Assembly: GCA_933228675.1 (NCBI GenBank)
Contig: OW121743.1
Coordinates: forward strand, 89,077,438-89,141,437
DNA: 64,000 nt
Origin: Stomorhina lunata
Lineage: Eukaryota; Arthropoda; Insecta; Diptera; Rhiniidae
Direction of reading: 5' to 3'
In this document: piece by piece, positions 10,941 to 21,630 of the stretch
Layout: every line of letters starts with the position of its first letter
Numbering within the stretch: the stretch's first letter is position 1
Position numbers and translations under genes: made by a program
Notes under the pieces: generated by a model
The model's database searches: none
Told to the model about the DNA's origin: nothing
Seen by the model: the letters and a program-made list of their open reading frames with translations, nothing else

Positions 10941-12700
10941 ATAGAAAAATTTTTATAATGAAAATTTTTCTATAGAAAAATTTTTATAATGAAAATTTTT
11001 CTATAGAAAAATTTTTATAATGAAAATTTTTCTATAGAAAAATTTTTATAATGAAAATTTTTCTATAGAAAAATTTTTATAATGAAAATTTTTCTATAGA
11101 AAAATTTTTATAATGAAAATTTTTCTATAGAAAAATTTTTATAATGAAAATTTTTCTATAGAAAAATTTTTATAATGAAAATTTTTCTATAGAAAAATTT
11201 TTATAATGAAAATTTTTCTATAGAAAAATTTTTATAATGAAAATTTTTCTATAGAAAAATTTTTATAATGAAAATTTTTCTATAGAAAAATTTTTATAAT
11301 GAAAATTTTTCTATAGAAAAATTTTTATAATGAAAATTTTTCTATAGAAAAATTTTTATAATGAAAATTTTTCTATAGAAAAATTTTTATAATGAAAATT
11401 TTTCTATAGAAAAATTTTTATAATGAAAATTTTTCTATAGAAAAATTTTTATAATGAAAATTTTTCTATAGAAAAATTTTTATAACGAAAATTTTTCTAT
11501 AGAAAAATTTTTATAACGAAAATTTTTCTATAGAAAAATTTTTATAACGAAAATTTTTCTATAGAAAAATTTTTATAACGAAAATTTTTCTATAGAAAAA
11601 TTTTTATAACGAAAATTTTTCTATAGAAAAATTTTTATAACGAAAATTTTTCTATAGAAAAATTTTTATAACGAAAATTTTTCTATAGAAAAATTTTTAT
11701 AACGAAAATTTTTCTATAGAAAAATTTTTATAACGAAAATTTTTCTATAGAAAAATTTTTATAACGAAAATTTTTCTATAGAAAAATTTTTATAACGAAA
11801 ATTTTTCTATAGAAAAATTTTTATAACGAAAATTTTTCTATAGAAAAATTTTTATAACGAAAATTTTTCTATAGAAAAATTTTTATAACGAAAATTTTTC
11901 TATAGAAAAATTTTTATAACGAAAATTTTTCTATAGAAAAATTTTTATAACGAAAATTTTTCTATAGAAAAATTTTTATAACGAAAATTTTTCTATAGAA
12001 AAATTTTTATAACGAAAATTTTTCTATAGAAAAATTTTTATAATGAAAATTTTTCTATAGAAAAATTTTTATAACGAACATTTTTCTATAGAAAAATTTT
12101 TATAACGAAAATTTTTCTATAGAAAAATTTTTATAACGAAAATTTTTCTATAGAAAAATTTTTATAACGAAAATTTTTCTATAGAAAAATTTTTATAACG
12201 AAAATTTTTCTATAGAAAAATTTTTATAACGAAAATTTTTCTATAGAAAAATTTTTATAACGAAAATTTTTCTATAGAAAAATTTTTATAACGAAAATTT
12301 TTCTATAGAAAAATTTTTATAACAAAAATTTTTCTATAGAAAAATTTTTATAACGAAAATTTTTCTATAGAAAAATTTTTATAACGAAAATTTTTCTATA
12401 GAAAAATTTTTATAACGAAAATTTTTCTATAGAAAAATTTTTATAACGAAAATTTTTCTATAGAAAAATTTTTATAACGAAAATTTTTCTATAGAAAAAT
12501 TTTTATAATGAAAATTTTTCTATAGAAAAATTTTTATAATGAAAATTTTTATAATGAAAATGTTTGTAATGAAAATTTTTCTATAGAAAAATTTTTATAA
12601 TGAAAATTTTTCTATAGAAAAATTTTTATAATAAAAATTTTTCTATAGAAAAATTTTTATAATGAAAATTTTTGTATGGAAAAATAAAAATTGTTTTCTA
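10941..12700 (+). repeat. Satellite B (31-bp unit, about 56 copies, very uniform)
   Basis: A strictly regular 31-bp unit consisting of AAAATTTTTCTATAG, AAAAATTTTTATAA, then TG or CG. The centre is a perfect 22-bp palindrome around CTATAG. Units from about 10945 to 11480 end TAATG, those from about 11485 to 12490 end TAACG with isolated exceptions (near 12041, 12075 and 12320), and the last few return to TAATG. Near-identity of neighbouring units implies recent expansion or homogenisation. Confidence 0.98.
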
Positions 12701-13199
12701 TAGAAAAATTTTCGTTAAAAATGGTATGTCTACATGGTATGTCTGTCCTACAGCCGCCAATTTCTATCATTTAAATTTCATTTATATTTAATTTTATCAA
12801 ATTAAGCCGACAATTGTTTATTGAATTTTGTTACTTATTTTGATACGATTATTATTTATTATTTGTTATAGTCAAATGTTGTTGTAGTTGTCTATAATAA
12901 TATTTGATTGTTTGCTAAACAAACTTTGATTAATTGTCATTGTTGTGTCAGCATTTTATTGTCAGAAATAAATTATTATATTAACAAGAGTTAAAAGCTC
13001 CAAATTCCAAAGAGGCTTAAGAGGGTAGCAACAATAAATTCTAATTGGTTTTTTTGATACAAATTTATTTGAAGAAAATTTAGTAGGATTAACACTTTTG
13101 ATCATAATTTAGCCTTAATATTGGTTAATTGATCGGTTTGTCTGAACAGAAAAATTTTTGATTTTCTAGAAACAAGTTCTAGAGTAGTATATAAATATA
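12701..13199. other. Spacer, nothing recognised
   Basis: AT-rich sequence between satellite B and the mariner-type element, with no supported feature. Confidence 0.4.
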
Positions 13200-14062
13200 G
13201 GGTGGTTAAATTGTAAGGGCCGATGTTGAATGTGAACCACACCTAAACGCCAAGTTTTTTTTCCGAATTTTATTTGACATTTCTCTATTTTAGACTTACT
13301 CAATTTGAACCATGGAGAGATACACAATCCAACAACGTGTTAAAGTTATCCAGACTTATTATGAAAATGGGCGTTCAAATCAAAATGCATATCGTGCACT
13401 TCGTGATTTTTTTGGTCAATTTGATCGTCCAAATGTGCGTACAGTCGCAAAAATCGTGGAAAAATTCGAGCAAACCGGGTCTGTAGAAGATGTGAGAACA
13501 CCAGTGCATGCTCGTACAGCTCGTACTGCAGAAAATATTGCTGCTGTTCGCGATAGTGTAGCTGAGGCCGGTCAGGCAGTTACTGTGAATGGTGTTTGCT
13601 ATCGTGAGATGATAACGAACTTTTTATGGTCTAAATTGGAAGATATGGATGCGGACGAGATGTGGTTTCAGCAGGACGGTGCCACTTGCCACACTGCTAA
13701 CGAAACAGTTGCTCTTTTGCGCAACAAATTCAATGGCCAAGATCATGTGATTTGACACAGTTGGACTTTTTTCTTTGGGGTTATTTGAAAGAAAAGGTGT
13801 ACGTCAATATTCCAGCAACAATTCAAGAGCTAAAGGATGAGATAATTCATCACATTAACGGCATAGAACCTCCATTATGCCTCAGGGTCATCGTAAATTT
13901 GGACCATCGGATGGAGGTACGTCGGCGCCCATTTGGCCGATATTTTGTTCCATACATAATTGAGTAATACCAATACATTATAATAAAATAAAATTACAAT
14001 AATTTCCTAAATAGTTTGTGTTTTATTCAAAATCAACATTGGCCCTTGAAATATAACCACCC
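13200..14062 (+). mobile_element. Internally deleted Tc1/mariner-superfamily element
   Basis: The ends are inverted repeats of about 31 bp: left GGGTGGTTAAATTGTAAGGG then CCGATGTTGA, right (reverse complement) GGGTGGTTATATTTCAAGGG then CCAATGTTGA. TA-containing sequence flanks both ends, as expected for this superfamily. Between them lies a defective transposase gene (13312-13967). At 863 bp the element is shorter than a full member of this family (normally above 1.2 kb), because a central block has been lost. It cannot move by itself but keeps both ends, so a related transposase could in principle act on it. Confidence 0.9.
13312..13967 (+). pseudogene. Transposase relic, Tc1/mariner superfamily
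   Basis: The ATG at 13312 opens MERYTIQQRVKVIQTYYENG, the N-terminal helix-turn-helix region of this transposase family, followed by VRTVAKIVEKFEQTGSVEDV. After about residue 83 the frame jumps to AVTVNGVCYREMITNF, so roughly 125 residues including the first catalytic Asp (usually in a SDEAHF-like motif) are missing. WFQQDGATCHTA with the second catalytic Asp is present. A second small deletion near 13738 shifts the frame, and RSCDLTQLDFFLWGYLKEKV (third catalytic Asp in SCDL) continues in another frame to the stop at 13967. The product would be non-functional. The 13274-13486 frame is only a shadow. Confidence 0.92.
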
Positions 14063-14432
14063 GATATTATAAACTAATTATTAACTAAACTTTAGAAATC
14101 CTTACCTTATGTATCTGGTTATAATGAACTTTCATTATCATACAATTATTTAATAGTATTGTTTTTGATTGCAAGTAATAAGAAAAATACCAATAAGTAA
14201 CAACAAAAAAATTTAATAAATCAGTTCATTGTTCATCTGACACATAGTCAGTCTCATTAACCCACAATCGCGCAAATAAACACAGATAAATCGCCACAAT
14301 TTGCTTAGTTCTCTTAAAGCCATGACTAGGATAAGGTTTTGCTAAATTGTAACAACAACAACGACACTAACAATAATAGTAAAAACTATGTAAAGTTAGT
14401 TGACGCATATTCAGTCACAATAACTCTACATC
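14063..14432 (+). repeat. Sub-repeats outside the left foldback arm
   Basis: Between about 14205 and 14432 lie degenerate versions of a roughly 120-160 bp unit (CATAGTCAG, CCCAC, GCGCAAAT, AGATAAATCG, AATTTG, GTTCTC) that recurs at 14380-14480 and 14530-14670 inside the arm. Direct sub-repeats in the arms are typical of foldback elements. 14063-14204 shows nothing recognisable. Confidence 0.5.
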
Positions 14433-15105
14433 GCTCAGACTGACAAACAGACAAAATCTCTCAATTTGCGCGGTTGTTTTGGAGACTTTTCTAAAACAAA
14501 ATAAAAATAAAAACCGCGATAGCAATAACAACTTTACAAAGTTAGTAACAAATACTATGAGATAATTGTCTATCTCACGCATAGTCACACTTACCCACTC
14601 ACTCACAGCCAAACAAATAGATAAATCGTCAGTCATAATTTGCGCGGTTGTCTCAAACTCACGAAGAGTTTTGGAGCTTTCGTTGCATTACAAAAAACAA
14701 CAAGAACATATTCGTGGGTGGTTTTGTTTTTGTGACTTTGCAATTCGCCTACAATTTGTTGTTGTTGGTATTTTCTAATCAATTTCATTTGCAAATAACA
14801 CTTTTAATTTAATAATTACCAAAAATATTTGTATTTCTTTAGGACACAAACACTTTAATTTATTTTGAGACACTTTTTATTTCACTCAAGAATTGCCAAA
14901 TTAATCACATTTTAATAAATTATTGTTACAAGATTTACACGGTAATTGTCGACTTTATCTATCAATGGGAGACGGAAAACTAAATTAAAGAAATAGAGGG
15001 ATGCCAGATCAATCATATATTAAGTTTAATTCAGTGTTGGTTAAATTTTTTAAAAGTCTATTTCATCCAAATTAGACTTGATTTTATTTTTTTTTTTTTT
15101 TGGGT

Positions 15106-15520
15106 GATGAAGGCGATGTTGGATTGGTCTTAACTTGGTAAGCCCCGACTTATCTTGGTCTATCCCTCATATCAACTGTGGACACCGACCTCCTCGTGGT
15201 ATCGACTGGTTAGCTATCTTAACACCCGTTCAGGTAGTGAGCAAACAAGTACCGTGAAAACTATTGTATAAAAATATGGGTTAGAAGTCGGGCTAGTAAC
15301 TCACTTCTGAAAAAAACAATAACTCTCCTCTTCTTAATGTAAGAAGAGGACGTCCGAAACTTGATGGAAAGACCACGTAGAAGAAAATCTTTCAAAGTTT
15401 GGCCTATGTAATTGGGGAATAGCGCAGAATCTCGATGCGCATGGAGTTCTAAAACATGCTCAGAGTTTAACCTTAACGGGTTTTAAATATAGGCCATTTA
15501 AGTATGTAAGTAAATATTTT
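15106..15520 (+). pseudogene. LINE relic: 5' scrap joined to ORF2 C-terminus and 3' end
   Basis: 15335-15475 translates to RRGRPKLDGKTT*, then NWGIAQNLDAHGVLKHAQ. This resembles the C-terminal tail RGRPKLRWKD...NWRxxAQDRxAWR of a LINE ORF2 found in many insects. The following 3' sequence (ATAGGCCATTTAAG, then GTAAGTAAAT) also ends the minus-strand LINE at 16905-17040 and the one near 28465-28510. The preceding 15106-15330 is not recognisable coding sequence and may be the element's 5' untranslated part brought in by internal deletion. Confidence 0.6.
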
Positions 15521-15534
15521 TAGTTATTGAAAAG

Positions 15535-16265
15535 AACTTTAGTCGGTCAAGCCCGACTATACTATACCCTTCACAACTAAGGTAAAAGATGCTCTTTTTC
15601 CTGTATAAAGACAAATATTTGTTAAATTTTGCTTTCATACTAACATTTTCTCAAAACTTATATATTAAAGCTGTTTCCGTCATTTGGACTTATATGAGAG
15701 CTAAGTTCAAATGTGAACCGATTATCTCGAAATTTGGCAAATTGATTACAGTTTTTACAAAAATTATGTATGCAAAAGAAAAACTTAAAATTCTTATCAT
15801 CATCAGACTTATGAGCGTTTTACTGATTTTTGTCTCATATAGTGCGTTTGACAGAAGAGTTTGTATGGGAGCTATGGTCAAATGTGGACCGATTTCAATG
15901 AAATTTGTTACAGTAATTTTGGTTTACACAACAGTATATGTTTTAAATTTCATGAAAAAATATTGATATTTGTAGCCAAAATATCAATTCCGGGAAGTGG
16001 GACCTATGGGAGGTACCATAAATAATGGACCGTTTTTGATGAATTTTAATAGTCATGGTTCCACTATCAAAAAAGTGATCTGTGCCAAATTTCATCAAAT
16101 TATATTTAGAATTGCGACCTGTAATTTGATTACGTGGTTTATATGGGGGTCCAGCCAGCAAGGCAGACGGACCGACTGACATCGCTAAATCAACTCAGAA
16201 AGTGATTCTAAGTCTATAACAAACTTATAAAACCCCTTCCACCTATGGTGGTGAAGGGTATAAAA
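15535..16265 (+). mobile_element. INE-like dispersed element, short copy
   Basis: Begins with AGTCGGTCAAGCCCGACTATA and TACCCTTCAC and ends with CATCGCTAAATC, ACTCAGAAAGTGATTCTAAG and GGTGGTGAAGGGTATA. It aligns along its whole length with 59811-60925, except for the SINE present only in the latter. The frame at 15589-15966 has no recognisable protein family. The inverted GTGGTGAAGGGTATA and TATACCCTTCACAAC ends could pair. Confidence 0.75.
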
Positions 16266-16676
16266 TTGATTTTTTCTTGAAGTTAGAAATTTGTATATAA
16301 AAAAGAAGGTAAATTTAAAATTCTTTAAAACTTAAAATAACTAATTAAAATCTTATATGAAAAGAAAAAAATCTAGCTTTTAAAATGATTCCAACCTTTC
16401 TATTATCTTGGAAGAGAAATGGAGTATAATTGTATTTATAAAACATGTTTACTAAAACAAGTAAGCAAGTTCTATAGTCGGTTTAGACCGACCATATGAT
16501 AAACTTACCCGCTGAGTTCAAATGTCTCTTCTGGTTCTTGCATAAAACAAAATTTTGTCATCACACAAAAATTTTCTCAAGACATATGTTTTTTTATACC
16601 CTTCACTACCAAAGCTGGAAAGGTTTTATTGGATTTGTGCTGATGTTTGTAACACACAGAAATATTGGTCTGAGAC

Positions 16677-17907
16677 TAGGGTTGCCAGTCAGGCTGGATT
16701 CGCTTTTTTAGTTCTTGTCCAGTGTCAAGCTAAAATTAAATTTGTCCAGCTAAAAGGTGTAGAATTGAATTTTTTATATTTTTAAAGAAAAACTATCTTT
16801 ATGATAATGAACGCAAAAGTGTATTTTTCTCTTTTTGACTAAGTGATTTATGCGTTGATTAATTAATCACTTGATCAAGTTAATTTTGTAATAAAATTAC
16901 CCTCTATCAAATTTCCCCCTTGTATTTACTTAACTTAAATGGCCTATTTTTAGAACCTGTTAAAGCCAAAGGTCGAGCCTATTTTAGAGTTCTAATTCTT
17001 CAAGTTCATAGGTCAAGCTTTAAAAGATTTTCCTCTACTTCTACTTACTATTGACTACTAGAAGCATTTTGTTAGATTTCTTCTCGATACATGAAAAGGC
17101 GGCAGCTACCTCGTGCACTGTGAGAGGTACGATTTCAGGTAACACAATATTGAAAAGATCGCATGAGAAACTATCGCCACGTCTAAGTCCCCGTTTAGTT
17201 ATGAAGGACTCCGAGAGGCTCTTAATTATTTTAACTGTTGTGGTTGTATCCGTTTATGTCATCCTGCATAGTTTCATTAACTTCCTAGGGTTGACAAACT
17301 CAGACATTGCATTAAACACCTTCGTTGGTATCGGGCTGTCAAAAGCAGCTTTGTAGTAAACAAGCAGATGATATGTACCAATTTGTTTCTCTTGTGTTTT
17401 TTTCAGGATTTGATGTAGCGTGATGATCTGGCCAGTGGTAGATTTACCCAGTCTAAAGGTTCCAATTATTTCGTTAACTTTGGCATTTTACCTTTCACAC
17501 AATATGGTCGATATTATCTTATGTGCAATTGAAAGAAGACTTATACCTCTATAATTGGCACATACAGTTTTATCTAATTTGTTTGTGGAATGAACCACAA
17601 AGAACACTGAGACTCTAATCGTCCGGCATAAGTTCTTCTAACTATATGGTTTTTATAAGCTGGGACATAAATGATTATCAACTCCCACCTCCTGCCTTAA
17701 AAAGCTCTGCCGGCAAACCATCGGCACCCGCAGATTTATTACTTTTCAGTTATTGTAATTCTAAACTCATTTTGATTTGTTGGGGCATGTCATCTTGTCC
17801 ACTTTCATTTGCTATTTACAATTTTTTAATGTCCAGCTAATTTTTGGGTTGTCAAGCTTTTTTTGTCTTATGTCCAGCTTTTTCCGGGTTTGTGTCTGGC
17901 AACCCTA
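16677..17907. mobile_element. hAT-like element with 8-bp target duplication
   Basis: The 12-bp terminal inverted repeat TAGGGTTGCCAG / CTGGCAACCCTA is flanked by a perfect 8-bp direct repeat, TCTGAGAC, at 16669-16676 and 17908-17915. Eight-base target duplications and short TIRs are the hallmark of the hAT superfamily. Copies of TGTCCAGCT and GTCAAGCT sit near both ends (16718-16757 and 17828-17880), like subterminal transposase-binding repeats. No hAT transposase is present. The interior is instead a LINE fragment in reverse orientation, so the element is non-autonomous and composite. Confidence 0.85.
16905..17785 (-). pseudogene. LINE reverse transcriptase relic
   Basis: Minus-strand translation shows, in order, NKSAGADGLPAELFKAGG (17695-17750), then CANYRGISLLSIAHKIIST (17500-17560), RLGKSTTGQIITLHQILKKT (17395-17450), GTYHLLVYYKAAFDS (17320-17375), and RRGDSFSCDLFNIVLPEIV (about 17105-17165). 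These are consecutive reverse-transcriptase blocks of a non-LTR element, perhaps RTE-related. The block that normally carries the catalytic Asp before KAAFDS reads YY, in-frame stops occur (for example after TILCER), and the FADD block is absent. 16905-17040 matches the LINE 3' end found at 15480-15520. It is dead, and lies entirely inside the hAT-like element. Confidence 0.88.
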
Positions 17908-18560
17908 TCTGAGACCCACTTTTTAGTATACCAATCGACTCCCTGAGTTGTTTTAAAGATGTCCGTCCGACTGGCTGGCGGCCAGGTTATCTATATAAGG
18001 TTGTTATAATTAAACATGTAGTAACTTTAAAGATAATTTTATATAATTTGGCACAGGCTCATATTTTGGTATAATTTCGGGTACCCCCTATAGGGATGCC
18101 TTCCCGGAAGTAAGTTTTTGGTGCTTTACAGCCTCTAATTTAGTTGTATTTTAATATTGCTTATGATAATTAGTGTGCTGAATTTTGTAGAAATCGGCCC
18201 ATATTTGAGCATACCTCCCATGAAAGAAAAATTCTGAAAAGTAGTTTAAATACCCATAAAAGCACAAAAACGCTTATAAATCTAAAGATAAATTCCTTTT
18301 ATTACTAAAACTTTGCACAGATTAATATTTTGTAAATATAAACCAATAACCAAAATTTGGTAACAATCGATCCACAATTAAACCTAGCTTTCATATCAGG
18401 CCATTAGGCGAAATCTACTTAAGTCTCTAAATTTTGAAAAAATAGGACATACATACATATACTTAAGAAAAACTTGTTAAATTGTTGGTCCATATATGAC
18501 CTTAGCCAAATCGGAGAATGTTAACACATGGCTCCTACGCCCTTAAGTTTAAAACTGTGT

Positions 18561-19114
18561 TTCCAAGGGGAAAATGGTTAGCTTTCCAGATTTTTCCAAA
18601 TTAAAGCTGTTTGGGCTATCTTTCATTAAAAAGTGGCCATTAATTTGTAATACAAACTTATTAATCATTCTTTTGAAGTATATGTCTTATAAATTACTCA
18701 CACAGTTTTTGTGTTATTGCGTTTTTTTAATTTCTTTCCACTATTATTTTTTTTACTTATCTTAGATATGTAAGTAATTAAGAATTTCGGAAACATAGCT
18801 TTTTTGAGAAATTTTAGAAAAAAAATATAATTTTATTTGATTTTTAGAAAAATATATTTTTAATTATTATGCGTTAAACCATGTAGAGTAAGTGGATATA
18901 GTTTTATTAGAATTGGAAATGTTTAACCCTTGTCTACCGTCGTCAAAATCAATTTTTATGCAAATTTCCACTTTTGGGAACATCTGAGCTATTGCGGTGA
19001 TTGAAACAATATTTATTTTGCTAAGCCCTAAAAAAAACTATTAAATTAATAACAAAGATCACATAAACTAAAAATATTTACCCTTTTGTGACCAACAGGG
19101 ACCAAAATGACCCA
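18561..19114. other. Centre of the foldback element, nothing recognised
   Basis: AT-rich sequence between the inner INE-like insertion and the right arm. No feature supported. Confidence 0.35.
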
Positions 19115-20125
19115 AAAAAATTAAATATTGTTTTTTTATTCTTATATATAATGACAAAATTTGGCAAATATGGATTCATGCAAGAAACAGAAAAGACATT
19201 TCAAATTAGCGGTCTTAACCGACTTTTGCATAAAGACAATTACACTTTTAGACAGGTTGAATTTATTTTAAAAAAGGTTTAAACTAGAGTTTTTACTTTT
19301 CATATAAGATTTTAATTACTTATTTTAGGCTCTGAAGAATTTAAAATGTACCTACTTTATTATATATAAATTTCTTACTTCAAGAAAAATTCCATGCTTT
19401 TAAGTAAATTTAACCAAAATCAGGTACGTTTCATGAACTTAAAAATAAACTCAAGTCTAATTTATTATTTTGTTTGAAATAACTTCTTAAAAAAATTACC
19501 AACACTGAATTAAACTTAATTTCCTCTATATGATCGATCTGGCATCCCTCTATCTCTTTAATTTAGTTTTCCGTCTCCCATCGAAAGATAAAGTCGACAA
19601 TTACCGTGTAAATCGTGTAATAATAATTTATTAAAATGTGATTAATTTAGCAACTCTTGAGTGAAATAAAAAGTTTCTCAAAATAACTGAAAGTGTTTGT
19701 GTCCTAATGAAATACAAATATTTTTGGTAATTATTAAATTAAAAGTGTTATTTGCAAATGAAATTTATTAGAAAATGCCAACAAATTGCAGGCAAATTGC
19801 AAAGTCACAAAAACAACACCACGGACGAGAAATTAAATTATCGATTATGTTGTTGTTGTTGTTTGTAATTCAACGAAAGTTCTAAAACTCTTCGTGAGTT
19901 TGAGACAACCGCGCAAATTACGACTGACGATTTATCTATTTGTCTGGCTGTGAGTGAGTGGGTAAGTGTGACTATGCGTGAGATGGACAATCATCTCATA
20001 GTATTTGTTACTTTGTAAAGTTGTTATTGCTATCGCTGTTTTTATTGTTATTTTGTTTTTTTTTAGAAAAGTCTCCAAAACAACCGCGCAAATTGAGAGA
20101 TTTTGTCTGATTGTCAGTTTGAGCC
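19115..20125 (-). repeat. Right arm of the foldback-like element
   Basis: Inverted counterpart of 14433-15095 plus 16266-16590. It is the less disturbed arm, so it shows the original continuity that two insertions broke on the left. It ends outward at GTCTGATTGTCAGTTTGAG (20125), matching the left edge CTCAGACTGACAAACAGAC at 14433. No target duplication could be recognised next to these edges. Confidence 0.8.
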
Positions 20126-20469
20126 AGGGAGGGAAAATTGCTTTCTGGTTTTGTACCAAATATAAAAACAAATTGTACTTTTTAGACCATGATGATAACA
20201 TTTTTTATACAGAATACATTATACTAAAAATTCAACATGTCGGCTTTAAAAAATGAGTCATCTGACGGGTATCAAATTCTAAACTATAGAATGGATCTTA
20301 TTTAATAACTTTTAATTAGAAAATGGTTTAAAATTTAACAATTGAAGTTTACATTAAAATTTCTTTTGGTAAATTTTCCGTAAACCGTGGATTTCGAGTA
20401 ATGACAATCGGTAAAAAAAAAAATAAAGTAACAACACAAATTGAATAGAAATTAATTTAAATTATAGAA
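20126..20469. other. Spacer, nothing recognised
   Basis: AT-rich sequence, no supported feature. Confidence 0.35.
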
Positions 20470-20830
20470 TTTTATATGCAAGTAAAGTTGGGCTCGACCG
20501 ATTCTGTGGTACCCTATACTACTATGGTCCGATGAACGATTTTCAACATATTTAGAAAAATATCTTGTAGTTTTATAAGTATGGTCAAGTATGGACCGCT
20601 TGTTAAGGGACATTAAAGTGATTTTTAAATGAAGACCTAAAATGGGAGGTATGATCAAATACGAAGCATTTCAACTAAAATATGATGCAGTCACAGTGAT
20701 CCTTTTTATATTATTGTTTAAATTTTCTGAAATTTCAAAAAATTGTGGCGATCATGAGCCCACATCTAAATTGCAAGGTTCCGGTTTTGTAGTTAGTTCC
20801 TGAAATAATCAACCTATTTAACCCAATTTC
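20470..20830 (+). mobile_element. Diverged INE-like element fragment
   Basis: Opens with CAAGTAAAGTTGGGCTCGAC and GGTACCCTATACTACTATGG. This matches the layout of the INE-like 5' end (CAAGTAAG, GTCGG/CCGAC hairpin, ACCCTTCACCACTA) at low identity. Inside are relics of the TATGGTCAAGTATGGACCG segment. No recognisable 3' end. Confidence 0.45.
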
Positions 20831-20989
20831 AATAGAAATGTCTTTCAAATTGCACTTGAACTTAAAATGAACTCAGAGTCATTCGGAATACTTTAAGTTA
20901 GTCTCATACCTATTTTTGAAAATTTCCTTTTTCTTACCCAATTTTGAAAATTTAATTCAATCGTCAGATTTAAATTTTGCGTATATTTT

Positions 20990-21630
20990 TGTGTCTTGGT
21001 GCCAAAAGGGTCAATGTCAAAAAAATCAGTTTTGAAAAAATTAGAAATTAAATTTTTATAAGATTTTGTTTTTTGTTTTGTTTACAGCTCAGCTAAGTTT
21101 CGCTCATAAAATTCGGATTAAATATGTATTATGATCTAGTAGTGGGCATGGTAAAACCAGTTGTTGGAAAAAATTCAAAATTAAGAAAAAAATCATGACA
21201 TTAGCTCTTTTTGCATTTACTAATTATTACATTTGATATATTTTTCTTTGGCGAACCGCCATGGTATATCAGGTTAGTCATCCGCCTAGCACACCAGAGG
21301 TCACAAGTTCAACCCCCGGCCAGACCAACTTGCAAAAAAAAAAAAAAAGAATTTTCAAAAAAAGCGGATGTTCAACTCATAACTCAGCTACAAAATTAAA
21401 AAAAATGGTTAGTGAAAAAAGGGCCAATGCCAACATTAGCCCTTTTACTACTAACAATTGTAGATGAGTTTAGATTGACATTGGCCATTAAATTTCTTAT
21501 GAAGCTGTTTTGCGATGAGCTAAAGATTGGCAGATGCAATACAAAAAAAGAGAGTAAAAAAAGGAACCTAATGCAATGACTAACTCAAAACATCCGAAAA
21601 TTGACATTGGCCCTTTAGCACCAAGCCACA
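20990..21630. mobile_element. TIR element of about 640 bp carrying a SINE
   Basis: Inverted ends of about 30 bp: left TGTGTCTTGGTGCCAAAAGG then GTCAATGTCAA, right (reverse complement) TGTGGCTTGGTGCTAAAGGG then CCAATGTCAA. The motif GGGCCAATGTCAA or close variants recurs inside at 21420 (direct), 21436 (inverted) and 21474 (inverted). A tRNA-derived SINE lies at 21250-21400. No transposase, so non-autonomous. The superfamily is not determined because no clear target duplication is seen. Confidence 0.6.
21250..21400 (+). mobile_element. tRNA-derived SINE, 5' part
   Basis: The head GCGAACCGCCATGGTATATC, then AGGTTAGTCATCCGCCTAGC, has a box A (TGGTATATCAGG) and a box B relic (GTTCAACCCCC). It matches the head of the complete copy at 60372-60679 (minus strand). 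After an A-rich stretch the body follows only as far as AACTCATAACTCAGCTA, so this copy is 3'-truncated or diverged. Confidence 0.75.

Larger units (their letters stand above)
16590..18560 (-). mobile_element. INE-like dispersed element, reverse orientation, split by an hAT-like insertion
   Basis: The left end (16598-16676, TATACCCTTCACTACCAAAG to TTGGTCTGAGAC) is the inverted 3' end of the INE-like family, including the GCTGATGTTTGTAAC block seen reversed at 60860-60890. The element resumes at 17908 (TCTGAGACCCACTTTTTAGT, then CGACTCCCTGAG, GATGTCCGTCCG) after the 1231-bp insertion. The distal limit near 18560 is approximate because the sequence decays. Confidence 0.65.
14433..20125. mobile_element. 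Foldback-like element with inverted arms of about 1 kb, invaded by other elements
   Basis: 14433-15095 and 19430-20125 are near-identical inverted copies. Shared blocks include AATTTGCGCGGTTGT, GTCTCAAACTCACGAAGAGTTTTGG followed by a CAACAACAACA-like tract, GACTTTATC with its GGGAGACGGAAAACTAAATT neighbour, and GAGGGATGCCAGATC. The match resumes further in, with 16266-16375 pairing with 19285-19400 and 16480-16585 pairing with 19115-19230. Each arm was therefore originally about 1 kb. The left arm has been split by a LINE fragment and an INE-like element (15105-16265). The centre holds another INE-like element (16590-18560) that itself carries an hAT-like insertion. Long arms with internal sub-repeats resemble foldback or Galileo-type (P-superfamily) elements; that assignment is inference, and no transposase is visible. 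Confidence 0.75.

Noticed and set aside
10941..12700. CRISPR-like regular array
   Set aside because: The units are directly contiguous with no unique spacers, and the DNA is eukaryotic; it is a satellite.
15589..15966. 125-codon frame, and its counterpart at 59887
   Set aside because: Lies inside the non-coding INE-like element. The related copy breaks the frame, and no protein family is recognisable.
17051..17356. 101-codon plus-strand frame
   Set aside because: It is the antisense shadow of the LINE reverse-transcriptase relic, whose recognisable motifs are on the minus strand.
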